From GCA-2862585 sp965661345 (lineage in GTDB: Bacteria > Bacteroidota > Bacteroidia > Flavobacteriales > UBA7312), in assembly GCA_965661345.1 (NCBI GenBank), contig CBFIDK010000003.1, positions 62,001 through 126,000 on the forward strand: a stretch of DNA of 64,000 nt, given 5' to 3'. Positions 33,089-41,961 of the stretch are shown here, piece by piece. The notes beneath the pieces were generated by a model. That model was given only the letters and a program-made list of their open reading frames with translations. It was not told the DNA's origin and did not search any database. Numbering within the stretch: the first letter of the stretch is position 1; each line of letters opens with the position of its first letter. The translations under genes were made by a program, and so were the position numbers.

Positions 33089-34441
33089 CTAGCTACATTC
33101 TTTTTTAATTAAATCTAAGCCTTCACGAATAATTGACTGTACTTCCATTTTAGAAGTACATACAAATTCACAAAGTGCAACGTCTTCAGGAGATATTTCA
33201 TAAATCCCCAATTGTTCCATTGAATCAATATCTTCAATCAAACATGCCTTAATAAGTTGCATTGGATAAATATCCATTGGCAATACTTTTTCGTATTGAC
33301 CAGTAACTACATAGGCTCTCTCTTCCCCATTATAGTTAGTGTTAAGAGAATATTTTTTTGATGGCATCAACCACGAGAAATACGATTTAGATAAGGAGAA
33401 CTTATCTAAGTTAGGTGCAATCCATCCTAAAAATTCTTGTTGATTTCCTTCCGATATTACAGTAATTTGAGAGTCGTAAAAACCAATATTACCGTCTTTA
33501 TCAATTTGCTTTCCAGTCAATACATCACCACTGATATATCTGTTATTATCACCTATAATAGTATTCTCGTTCAATAGGTTTTCGATAGACGAACCTGCTA
33601 TGGTTCTATAATAGCGTGGTTTTTCAACTTGAGGGCCAGTAAGTGCAACAATTCTAGAAACATCGTATTTGCCCTCACTAAATAAGCGTGCAATGGTCAA
33701 TACATCCTGTGGATATAAATACCAAACGACATCTCCTTTATTTATAGGGTCTATGTGGTGAATCTGAACACCTACATTACCTGCTGGGTGAGCACCTGAT
33801 ATCCTATTGATTTGAACACCTTTACAAGATGTAAAAACGGATGATGGATTAGTATTACCATCAACATTAAGGTGAACGATTCCGTCCGTTAATTTTTTTA
33901 AGAAATTAACACCCTTCTGAAATTCGTTTTCTAATCCGTGCAGCACGAAATCGTTGTCTGGCGCTAATGGTGCCGTATTGAACGTAGAAATAAAGATGGC
34001 TTTTGGCGTATCCATTGGATTAGCGATAATATCAAACGGCTTTTGGCGTATAAATGGCCAAACACCACTTTCTAACAAGCCTTCAATAATTTGCTCTTTA
34101 GTTGCACCCTCATCCAAAGTAGAAAATGATTCGTAATTAGTTTCGGCATCGGCCTTTAGTTTTACTTCCAAAACTCTTCGCTTTGCACCACGAACAATAT
34201 CGGTTACTTCACCACTAACTGGAGAAGAAAAACGAATGCGATCGCTGTACTTATCAAAAAATAGGCAAGAACCCGCCTTAACTTTATCCCCAACCTTTAC
34301 GGTTAATTTGGGGGTAAGTCCATGAAAGTCGGTAGGCTTTAAACTAAATGAATCGGATTGAGGCGTACTGGCATAAACTTTGTCAGCCTCTCCATTGAGG
34401 TTGATATTTAGCCCTTTTTTTAATCTGATATCTTTTGACAT
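33089..34441 (-). CDS. nqrA: Na+-NQR subunit A
   Basis: A 450-residue peripheral subunit, homologous to RnfC but without iron-sulfur motifs, involved in quinone reduction. It starts SKDIRLKKGLNINLNGEADK; FHGLTPKLTVKVGDKVKAGS is lipoyl-like; KGVQINRISGAHPAGNVGVQ and IVALTGPQVEKPRYYRTIAG are NqrA-typical. ATG 34441 is chosen over an upstream TTG, since the conserved N terminus begins there. First gene of the operon; its promoter touches that of the T9SS plug gene. Confidence 0.96.
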   Translation of the reverse strand: MSKDIRLKKGLNINLNGEADKVYASTPQSDSFSLKPTDFHGLTPKLTVKVGDKVKAGSCLFFDKYSDRIRFSSPVSGEVTDIVRGAKRRVLEVKLKADAETNYESFSTLDEGATKEQIIEGLLESGVWPFIRQKPFDIIANPMDTPKAIFISTFNTAPLAPDNDFVLHGLENEFQKGVNFLKKLTDGIVHLNVDGNTNPSSVFTSCKGVQINRISGAHPAGNVGVQIHHIDPINKGDVVWYLYPQDVLTIARLFSEGKYDVSRIVALTGPQVEKPRYYRTIAGSSIENLLNENTIIGDNNRYISGDVLTGKQIDKDGNIGFYDSQITVISEGNQQEFLGWIAPNLDKFSLSKSYFSWLMPSKKYSLNTNYNGEERAYVVTGQYEKVLPMDIYPMQLIKACLIEDIDSMEQLGIYEISPEDVALCEFVCTSKMEVQSIIREGLDLIKKECS

Positions 34442-34472
34442 CTCTTTTTTAAAAAATTGTGATTTTCGGTCG

Positions 34473-34480
34473 CAAAAATA
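34473..34480 (-). promoter_or_regulatory. -7 promoter box of the nqr operon
   Basis: TATTTTTG on the minus strand, 31 nt before the nqrA ATG. It directly touches the plus-strand box at 34481-34488, with a TATA centre shared by symmetry. Confidence 0.6.
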
Positions 34481-34488
34481 TACATTTG
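34481..34488 (+). promoter_or_regulatory. -7 promoter box upstream of the T9SS plug gene
   Basis: TACATTTG, with a TTG at 34457-34459 spaced 21 nt upstream as a -33 match. The leader to the TTG start at 34621 would be about 125 nt. Confidence 0.55.
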
Positions 34489-34620
34489 TAAGCAACTATA
34501 TGGCCCTAGGCTGAATAAGAATTTTTAATTTATAATGATTCTAAATAAGGGGTCTTTTTGTATAAATAATTCGAAAAAAACATAGGCAAAACGAATACTA
34601 ATATTTAACCAAGTACTGCA

Positions 34621-35997
34621 TTGAAACATTCCTTTCTTACCATATCTTTTTTGTCTTTACTCTTATTTTCTTGTGGTGGCACAAAAAAAACAACAATTGA
34701 CACAGATTCACTGTATGAAAACGAAAGTGAAGATACAATCGCTGAAAGCAGCGAAGAAGTTGAAAAAGAGTTTATAGAGCCTAAGCAAATTTTGAAGTAT
34801 GAAAACGCGATTTACAATCCCGATATCAAAACTGTTTTACTTCACCCTACTGGCTTTGAACTAGGCAACCCCCTCATTCATTTGAATTATAAAGACAGTC
34901 TTTTGCTGTCTTTTGATGACTTGAGCAACCGTCCTAAGAGATATATGTATTCCCTCATTCATTGCAATGCCGACTGGACGCCTTCTGACCTTTTGCAAAA
35001 TGAATACTTGGAGGGTTTTTATGAAGAACCTCTGATAGATTACGATTTTTCATTTAACACCATTCAGCCGTACATTAACTATCACACTACTATCCCTTCC
35101 AATAATTTACGTCCAATACTTTCAGGAAATTACCTCTTAATTGTATATCCTGAAAACGAAAAAGACAATCCCATTTTGAGTAAACGCATGTTGGTTATTG
35201 ATGAAAAAGTCAGTGTAGAAGGTATTGTCAAACGCGCCACTGATTTGGAACAGAGAAATTACCAGCACGAAATAGACTTTAACATCATTCATACTGGCTA
35301 CAGTATTGACAATCCATTTGGTGACATTCAAGTAGTCATCACACAAAACGACCGATGGGACAACGCCATAACCGGCCTTCAAGCTGTATTCGTAAAAGAA
35401 AATGAGATCTCTTACGACTACGAGGAAGAAAATTGTTTCGACGGGGGCAATGAATACCGCTTTTTCGATTGCCAAAGTTTACGTTATTTGTCCGAACGCC
35501 TTGCTGACATTAGCTTTGAAAATGACACAAATAAAATAATCTTGCGAACTGATAACGAAAGACGTTTTCAACGGTATTCTAGTTTGGTACAAGACATTAA
35601 CGGTAAACGACTGATTCGTGTGCAAGAAGGCAACAGAGACAATATAGAAGCTGATTATGCATTAGTAACTTTCACCCTGCCCTATCAACACCAAATTACG
35701 CATGGCGACTTGTACGTTCATGGTCAAATTAGCGATTATGGTTTTCCAGACACTCACAAAATGCACTACAATGAAGATAAAGGGATATATGAAGCTAGCA
35801 TATACCTAAAACAAGGCTACTACAATTACGAATACGTATTTAAGAAAAACGAAGGCGGTAGCTTAAGCCGATTTATTGAAGGAACGCATTACCAAACCGT
35901 AAACGACTATAAGATTTACATCTATCACCGCCCTACTGGTGAACAATATGACCAATTAATAGGAATTCAAAAACTGACTTCAAAAGACTTGTTATGA
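34621..35997 (+). CDS. type IX secretion system plug protein (DUF5103)
   Basis: A 458-residue lipoprotein of the DUF5103 family, identified as the plug that closes the SprA translocon in the absence of cargo complex. It has a lipoprotein signal (FLSLLLFSCGG), an acidic linker, then the typical region with YSLIHCNADWTPSDLLQNEY, VSVEGIVKRATDLEQRNYQH, and later VHGQISDYGFPDTHKMHYNE. The only start that fits is TTG 34621: the frame has a stop at 34606-34608 and no ATG before the signal peptide. Confidence 0.88.
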   Translation: MKHSFLTISFLSLLLFSCGGTKKTTIDTDSLYENESEDTIAESSEEVEKEFIEPKQILKYENAIYNPDIKTVLLHPTGFELGNPLIHLNYKDSLLLSFDDLSNRPKRYMYSLIHCNADWTPSDLLQNEYLEGFYEEPLIDYDFSFNTIQPYINYHTTIPSNNLRPILSGNYLLIVYPENEKDNPILSKRMLVIDEKVSVEGIVKRATDLEQRNYQHEIDFNIIHTGYSIDNPFGDIQVVITQNDRWDNAITGLQAVFVKENEISYDYEEENCFDGGNEYRFFDCQSLRYLSERLADISFENDTNKIILRTDNERRFQRYSSLVQDINGKRLIRVQEGNRDNIEADYALVTFTLPYQHQITHGDLYVHGQISDYGFPDTHKMHYNEDKGIYEASIYLKQGYYNYEYVFKKNEGGSLSRFIEGTHYQTVNDYKIYIYHRPTGEQYDQLIGIQKLTSKDLL

Positions 35998-36018
35998 TGT
36001 TTAATTCCTCTAAATTTG
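35989..36018 (+). promoter_or_regulatory. promoter of pruA
   Basis: TTG at 35989-35991, 19 nt spacer, TAAATTTG at 36011-36018: a good match to the Bacteroidota TTG / TAnnTTTG pattern, 31 nt before the ATG. Confidence 0.65.
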
Positions 36019-36049
36019 CACTCATTAATTAATAAACAATAAAAAAACT

Positions 36050-37675
36050 ATGTCCAAAGGTGTTTTTAACGTACCCATCGCTACTAACGAGCCCGTTTTA
36101 AGTTATGAAAAAGGCAGCAGCGAAAGAGAAGAATTATTGAACACGTACAATGAAATGTACGCTTCAAAAATAAACGTACCTCTATACATTGGTGGTGAAG
36201 AAATCACTACTTCTAATCAAAGAAATATGTGTCCTCCTCATGACCACCAACACGTCTTGGGACAATTCAGCCTTGGTGACGCTACACACGTCAATCAAGC
36301 CATAGATTCTGCTCTAGCAGCCAGAGAAAACTGGGCCGCTATGCCTTGGCACCAAAGGGTATCTATTTTTCTAAAAGCAGCCGAACTCCTAGCTGGTCCG
36401 TTTAGAGCAAAACTTAATGCCGCTACCATGTTAGCTCAATCGAAAAATGTATTTCAAGCTGAAATAGATGCGGCTTGTGAACTTATCGATTTCTTCAAGT
36501 TCAATGCCGAATACGTTACACAATTATACGGCGAGCAACCCGAGTCAGCACCTGGCATGTGGAACCGATTAGAACACCGACCATTAGAAGGGTTCGTTCT
36601 AGCCATTACACCCTTTAACTTCACCTCCATTTGTGCGAACTTGTGCGCTGCACCAGCTATGATGGGTAATGTAGTTGTGTGGAAACCCGCCGCTACGCAA
36701 GTGTATTCTGCTAAGGTTATAATGGACTTATTCAAAGCAGCTGGATTGCCTGATGGTGTAATAAATATGTTACCTATTGATGGTGCAACACTAGGGAGCG
36801 TAGTCTTTGAACATAAAGACTTTGCTGGATTGCATTTTACCGGCTCTACGGGTGTATTCAGAAACCTTTGGAAAACCATTGGTAACAATATTGAAAAGTA
36901 CAGAAGTTACCCTCGAATTGTTGGCGAAACGGGTGGTAAAGACTTTATAGTGGCTCACGAATCGGCAGTTGCTGCAGAAGTAGCTACAGGCATCACTAGA
37001 GGAGCTTTCGAATACCAAGGTCAAAAATGTTCGGCAGCCTCGCGTGCTTACGTACCATCGAATATTTGGGCAGACGTAAAAGAACAAGTCGTAAAAGATG
37101 TAAAATCCTTCAAGATGGGAAGTCCTGAAGACCCATCAAACTTCATAAACGCTGTAATTGACGAAAAATCCTTTGATAGAATTTCTAGTTATATCGACTA
37201 TGTCAAAGAACAGTCTGATGCTGAAATTATTGCTGGTGGTGAATACGATAAATCTAAAGGTTACTTTATTGAACCAACAGTTGTGGTAACTACAAACCCA
37301 AAATTCAGAACCATGTGTGAAGAAATTTTTGGACCTGTAATTACCATTTATATTTACGAACCTAAAGACTGGAAAGCCACTTTAGAGTTGGTAGACAACA
37401 CTAGTGAATACGCTCTAACAGGAGCTATTTTCTCCACAGACAGATACGCCATAGAAGAAGCCTCAGTAGCATTAGAAAATGCCGCTGGAAACTTCTACAT
37501 CAACGATAAACCAACAGGTGCTGTTGTTGGTCAGCAGCCATTCGGTGGCGCTAGAGGCTCAGGAACAAACGACAAGGCAGGTTCTATTTTAAACCTTCTA
37601 AGATGGGTCTCTCCAAGAACCATCAAAGAAACATTCGTTCCAGCTAAAGACTATAGGTACCCGTTTTTGGGATAA
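36050..37675 (+). CDS. pruA: L-glutamate gamma-semialdehyde dehydrogenase (P5C dehydrogenase)
   Basis: NAD+-dependent aldehyde dehydrogenase that oxidises glutamate semialdehyde to glutamate in proline catabolism. The 541-residue length matches the stand-alone P5CDH class. Visible: AITPFNFTSICANLCAAPA, VVWKPAATQVYSAKV, FTGSTGVFRNLWKTIG, the general-base Glu in RIVGETGGKDF near 293 and the nucleophile Cys in YQGQKCSAASRAYVP near 327. It has its own promoter and a strong terminator. Confidence 0.96.
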   Translation: MSKGVFNVPIATNEPVLSYEKGSSEREELLNTYNEMYASKINVPLYIGGEEITTSNQRNMCPPHDHQHVLGQFSLGDATHVNQAIDSALAARENWAAMPWHQRVSIFLKAAELLAGPFRAKLNAATMLAQSKNVFQAEIDAACELIDFFKFNAEYVTQLYGEQPESAPGMWNRLEHRPLEGFVLAITPFNFTSICANLCAAPAMMGNVVVWKPAATQVYSAKVIMDLFKAAGLPDGVINMLPIDGATLGSVVFEHKDFAGLHFTGSTGVFRNLWKTIGNNIEKYRSYPRIVGETGGKDFIVAHESAVAAEVATGITRGAFEYQGQKCSAASRAYVPSNIWADVKEQVVKDVKSFKMGSPEDPSNFINAVIDEKSFDRISSYIDYVKEQSDAEIIAGGEYDKSKGYFIEPTVVVTTNPKFRTMCEEIFGPVITIYIYEPKDWKATLELVDNTSEYALTGAIFSTDRYAIEEASVALENAAGNFYINDKPTGAVVGQQPFGGARGSGTNDKAGSILNLLRWVSPRTIKETFVPAKDYRYPFLG

Positions 37676-37682
37676 TCTTTTA

Positions 37683-37714
37683 AAACCTTGGGCTTTGACC
37701 CAAGGTTTTTTTTT
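37683..37714 (+). terminator. Rho-independent terminator of pruA
   Basis: Perfect 10-bp stem AAACCTTGGG / CCCAAGGTTT, 6-nt loop, then a T run. The last T of the run is the first base of the divIC -7 box. Confidence 0.92.
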
Positions 37715-37721
37715 ACTTTTG
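37714..37721 (+). promoter_or_regulatory. -7 promoter box of the divIC-like gene
   Basis: TACTTTTG ends 5 nt before the ATG at 37727; predicts a leaderless mRNA. Confidence 0.6.
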
Positions 37722-37726
37722 GTAAC

Positions 37727-38035
37727 ATGTTAAAGGAATACTACGACAGACTGCCCCCTATCCTTAAGAACAAGTTTGTTCTGGTAACACTGGCTTTACT
37801 GATTTGGGTGGCTTTTTTTGATTCTAACAATTGGATCAAACAGGCTCGTCTACAATCTGAAATTGACGATTTAAAAGAACAAAAAGAATATTACCTAAAG
37901 GAAATCGAAAAAGACAGCATAGCCCTTTTTGACCTTACCAACAATACCGAAACTCAAGAGAAATTTGCCAGAGAAAAATACCTCATGAAAAAAGAAAACG
38001 AAGATATAATTGTAATCATTAAAGATGATGAATAA
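37727..38035 (+). CDS. FtsB/DivIC-family septum formation initiator
   Basis: A 102-residue bitopic membrane protein: short cytoplasmic N terminus, one membrane helix (~residues 14-32, FVLVTLALLIWVAFFDSNN), then a coiled coil (IDDLKEQKEYYLKEIEKDS) and the family-typical end EKFAREKYLMKKENEDIIVI. It would join FtsL and FtsQ/DivIB at the division site. ATG 37727 is supported by the promoter. The stop overlaps the mutase start by 11 bp. Confidence 0.9.
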   Translation: MLKEYYDRLPPILKNKFVLVTLALLIWVAFFDSNNWIKQARLQSEIDDLKEQKEYYLKEIEKDSIALFDLTNNTETQEKFAREKYLMKKENEDIIVIIKDDE

Positions 38036-41021
38036 GCTATTTTCAGAATTCAATTCCCTTAGCACTCAACAATGGAAAGACAAATTATCAAATGACCTAA
38101 AGGGAAAAACTTTTGACGAACTCATTAATAGTGAAGGCACAAAACCCTTTTACCACAGCGATACACACGAGCATTTCAATCCCTTACCCACCTCAACCGA
38201 TTGGATAAGCGTACAATGGATAGATGGTAGTCAAGCTAAAGAGGGTAATCGCCAAGCCTTGGAAGCCCTAAATAATGGAATGAATGCGCTTTGCTTTTCA
38301 AACCCTACTGACTTTAATGTTCTATTCAAAGATATTCTGATTCAACACATTCATATCTATTTTGAAAATTACTCATCAGAAAGCGTAGAAGAATGGCAAC
38401 GCTTGATACACGAGCAAGGCATTAGTCCAGAAGATGTAAAGGGTGGCTTCATTGGGAATGAAGAAGGAAAACTACCTAACTTTAGCTACCATGCCGTTGT
38501 GGTGGACGATATCCACCAAGCGGTAAATGAGGGTTTTAGTCACTCTTTATACATATTTAACATTGGCAGCAATTATTTTAAGGAAATTGCCAAAATGAGG
38601 GCGTTTACTGCATTGTATGCAAAACGTTTTCAGGGCAGTCCTGTTACCTTTGCCCAAACGAGCCTTTCCAACAAAGAAAGCAAAGAGCCTTACACGAATT
38701 TATTGCGCACAACTACCGAAAGTATGTCAGCTATATTTGGCGGCTGCACAGCACTAATGATTCGCCCTTACAACCAATCATTCGAAGAAGGAAACGACTT
38801 TTCACACCGCTTGGCACGAAATCAGCACCACCTTCTAAGAGAAGAAAGCTTTTTCAATAAGGTGCAAGACCCTAGTGCTGGAAGTTATTATATCGAAGCC
38901 CTTACACAAGAATTTATAAACGGCAAGCGAGAAGACACTTCTAAAAAACATCCCCATCAGCCCTCTTGGAACACCGCCGAACAAATAGAAATAAAAACGT
39001 CATATTCTTTAGAAGACATTCAAGAAGTAGAACACCTTGGCTTTGGCGCAGGAGTAGCTCCCTATCTAAGAGGACCGTATTCAAGCATGTACGTCAGTCG
39101 ACCTTGGACCATCCGGCAATATGCGGGTTTTTCTACTGCCGAAGCCTCAAATGCTTTTTACCGAAGAAATTTAGAAGCTGGTCAAAAAGGACTTTCAGTA
39201 GCCTTTGATTTAGCCACACACAGAGGTTACGATTCCGATCATGAACGCGTGGTTGGCGATGTTGGAAAAGCAGGCGTAGCCATCGATTCCATTGCCGATA
39301 TGAATATCCTATTTGATGGCATCCCTCTCGATAAGATGTCGGTTTCTATGACCATGAACGGTGCTGTATTGCCCATTATGGCCTTTTACATCGTAGCAGC
39401 AGAACAACAAGGCGTAGATAAAAAAGACCTCGCAGGAACCATTCAAAACGATATCCTCAAAGAATTTATGGTTAGGAACACTTACATCTATCCGCCCAAA
39501 GATTCCATGCGCATCATTTCCGATATTTTTGAATACACCGCACAGCACATGCCAAAATTCAACAGCATCAGTATTTCGGGCTACCACATGCAAGAAGCCG
39601 GCGCTACTGCTGATATAGAATTGGCTTACACTCTTGCCGATGGCTTAGAATACATCCGTAAAGGCATTGAAGCAGGACTAGACATTGACACCTTTGCCCC
39701 TCGCCTTTCTTTCTTCTGGGGAATAGGTATGAATCACTTTATGGAGATTGCTAAAATGCGAGCGGCTCGTATGCTTTGGGCAAAAATGGTGAAGCAATTC
39801 AAGCCACAAAACCCAAAGTCTTTAGCCTTACGAACGCATTGCCAAACCTCTGGCTGGAGTCTCACCGAACAGGACCCATTTAATAATGTCAGCCGTACAT
39901 GTATTGAGGCAATGGCAGCCGTTATGGGTGGTACACAATCGTTGCACACCAACGCTTTGGATGAGGCCATAGCCCTTCCGACCGACTTTTCCGCCAAGAT
40001 TGCCAGAGATACTCAACTTTACCTACAAAACGATATCGGACTGTGCCAAACGGTAGACTCGTGGGGCGGATCGTATTTCGTAGAAAAGCTAACCCACGAT
40101 ATTGCTCAAAAGGCATGGGCACATATTCAAGAAATTGAAGAATTGGGCGGTATGGCAAAAGCCATAGAAACCGGTCTTCCAAAGATGAAAATCGAAGAAG
40201 CTGCCGCCAGAAAACAAGCCCGAATAGACAGTGGGAAAGACACCATTGTAGGCGTGAATAAATACACCTTAAAAGAGGAAGATCGGGTGTTGGAAATACT
40301 TGAAGTGGACAATACTACGGTGCGCTTATCTCAAGTAGAACGCTTGAACACATTGAAAGCCGAAAGAGATGAAGAAGCTGTTCAGCAGGCTCTACAATCC
40401 ATCACCTTAGCTTGCGAAAGCGGTCAGGGCAATCTTCTCGAATTGGCCGTAGAAGCCGCTCGAAAAAATGCCACTTTAGGAGAAATTTCGTATGCTTGTG
40501 AAAGCGTTTTCGGACGTTATCAAGCCCAAAGCAGTTCAATATCAGGAGTGTATAAGATGGAAATAGACAATAACCCCCATTTCAAGAAAGCCCAAGAGCT
40601 AACCGTTACCTTTGCCCAACAAAAAGGCAGACGGCCACGAATTATGGTTGCCAAAATGGGACAAGACGGACACGACAGAGGTGCAAAAGTAGTGGCCACT
40701 TCCTTTGCCGATTTAGGCTTTGATGTGGACATGGGACCTCTCTTTCAAACCCCAATAGAAGCGGCTAAACAAGCCATAGAAAATGACGTTCATATACTCG
40801 GTATATCGTCTTTAGCTGCTGGGCACAAAACCCTTGTCCCTCAAGTAATTAAGGCGTTAAAAGACATGGGAAGAAGCGATATTTTAGTCATTGCTGGCGG
40901 AGTCATTCCCCAGCAAGATTACGACTTCCTTTTTGAGACTGGCGTAAGTGGAGTATTCGGTCCTGGTACCGTCATTGCTGAAGCTGCCATTAACATTATA
41001 GAACAGTTGCTCGATGCATAA
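38025..41021 (+). CDS. methylmalonyl-CoA mutase, small and large subunits fused
   Basis: One 998-residue frame joins a short MutA-like part (residues ~1-310) to an almost complete MutB (~325-998). The MutA part shows LSNDLKGKTFDELI, EIAKMRAFTALYAKRF and VQDPSAGSYYIEALTQEF; MutB has RPWTIRQYAGFSTAEASNAF, GLSVAFDLATHRGYDSD, SISISGYHMQEAGATADIEL and the B12-binding domain with GQDGHDRGAKVVATSF near 880. Mutase interconverts methylmalonyl- and succinyl-CoA (propionate metabolism). Bacteroidota usually encode the subunits separately. The MutA part lacks a B12 domain. It overlaps divIC by 11 bp and meaB by 8 bp. Confidence 0.93.
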   Translation: MMNKLFSEFNSLSTQQWKDKLSNDLKGKTFDELINSEGTKPFYHSDTHEHFNPLPTSTDWISVQWIDGSQAKEGNRQALEALNNGMNALCFSNPTDFNVLFKDILIQHIHIYFENYSSESVEEWQRLIHEQGISPEDVKGGFIGNEEGKLPNFSYHAVVVDDIHQAVNEGFSHSLYIFNIGSNYFKEIAKMRAFTALYAKRFQGSPVTFAQTSLSNKESKEPYTNLLRTTTESMSAIFGGCTALMIRPYNQSFEEGNDFSHRLARNQHHLLREESFFNKVQDPSAGSYYIEALTQEFINGKREDTSKKHPHQPSWNTAEQIEIKTSYSLEDIQEVEHLGFGAGVAPYLRGPYSSMYVSRPWTIRQYAGFSTAEASNAFYRRNLEAGQKGLSVAFDLATHRGYDSDHERVVGDVGKAGVAIDSIADMNILFDGIPLDKMSVSMTMNGAVLPIMAFYIVAAEQQGVDKKDLAGTIQNDILKEFMVRNTYIYPPKDSMRIISDIFEYTAQHMPKFNSISISGYHMQEAGATADIELAYTLADGLEYIRKGIEAGLDIDTFAPRLSFFWGIGMNHFMEIAKMRAARMLWAKMVKQFKPQNPKSLALRTHCQTSGWSLTEQDPFNNVSRTCIEAMAAVMGGTQSLHTNALDEAIALPTDFSAKIARDTQLYLQNDIGLCQTVDSWGGSYFVEKLTHDIAQKAWAHIQEIEELGGMAKAIETGLPKMKIEEAAARKQARIDSGKDTIVGVNKYTLKEEDRVLEILEVDNTTVRLSQVERLNTLKAERDEEAVQQALQSITLACESGQGNLLELAVEAARKNATLGEISYACESVFGRYQAQSSSISGVYKMEIDNNPHFKKAQELTVTFAQQKGRRPRIMVAKMGQDGHDRGAKVVATSFADLGFDVDMGPLFQTPIEAAKQAIENDVHILGISSLAAGHKTLVPQVIKALKDMGRSDILVIAGGVIPQQDYDFLFETGVSGVFGPGTVIAEAAINIIEQLLDA

Positions 41022-41961
41022 ACTCAGTACAGACATACTGGATGGAAAACGCTCGGCATTGGCACAAGCCATAACGCTGATAGAAAGTACTCTAGAAAGC
41101 CATCAGCACGAGGCTCAAGGCATTTTGCAAGAGCTACTGCCGCACAGTGGCAAATCCTTACGCATTGGCATTACTGGCGTTCCAGGGGTGGGAAAAAGCA
41201 CCTTTATTGAAGCGCTTGGTAAACACCTTACCGCACAAGGTAAGAAAGTAGCTGTATTGGCCATTGACCCTTCTAGTGAAAAATCTGGAGGTAGTATATT
41301 GGGCGATAAAACCCGTATGAACGAACTCTCGGTAGATGAATTAGCCTTTATTCGACCTTCTCCGACAGCTGGATCTTTGGGTGGCGTAGCGCGTAAAACT
41401 AGAGAAAGTATTCTCCTTTGTGAAGCGGCTGGCTATGAAGTCATTCTGATAGAAACGGTAGGTGTAGGGCAATCCGAAACGGCCGTACATTCTATGGTTG
41501 ACATCTTCCTTTTACTCATGCTTGCTGGTGCGGGTGACGAACTGCAAGGCATCAAAAGAGGCATCATGGAAATGGCAGATATTTTACTCATCAATAAAGC
41601 GGATGGAGATAACCTCATCCCTGCCAAAAAAGCCCAAGCCCAATACAAAACCGCTTTGCACCTCTTTCCTCCTACCGACAGCGGATGGATACCTCAAGTA
41701 GGCATTTGCTCGGCACTACAAAAAACAGGCATAGAAGAAAGCTGGAAAAGCCTTAGCGATTACCAACAGTGGACGTCAGAAAGAGGGTATTTTACCCAAA
41801 AACGCCAAGACCAAAACCGCTATTGGTTTCATCAAATGATAGAAAGTCGACTGCAAGACGATTTCTACAGCCAACAACAAACACAAATCAAAGCACTAGA
41901 ACAGCAAGTGATGGAGGCTAAACTCAGCCCCTCTCAAGCTTTACAACGCCTCTTTAAGTGA
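41014..41961 (+). CDS. meaB: methylmalonyl-CoA mutase-associated GTPase MeaB
   Basis: G3E-family GTPase that guards and reloads the B12 cofactor of methylmalonyl-CoA mutase. The 315-residue protein has the P-loop GITGVPGVGKSTFIEALG near residue 54, VLAIDPSSEKSGGSILGDKT, FIRPSPTAGSLGGVARKTRE, VILIETVGVGQSE and the base-recognition DILLINKADG. It overlaps the mutase gene by 8 bp, and its stop overlaps the next start (GTGA), consistent with one operon. Confidence 0.96.
   Translation: MHKLSTDILDGKRSALAQAITLIESTLESHQHEAQGILQELLPHSGKSLRIGITGVPGVGKSTFIEALGKHLTAQGKKVAVLAIDPSSEKSGGSILGDKTRMNELSVDELAFIRPSPTAGSLGGVARKTRESILLCEAAGYEVILIETVGVGQSETAVHSMVDIFLLLMLAGAGDELQGIKRGIMEMADILLINKADGDNLIPAKKAQAQYKTALHLFPPTDSGWIPQVGICSALQKTGIEESWKSLSDYQQWTSERGYFTQKRQDQNRYWFHQMIESRLQDDFYSQQQTQIKALEQQVMEAKLSPSQALQRLFK

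Noticed and set aside
36454..36888. Antisense open frame across pruA (144 codons)
   Set aside because: Shadow of conserved dehydrogenase sequence without supporting signals.
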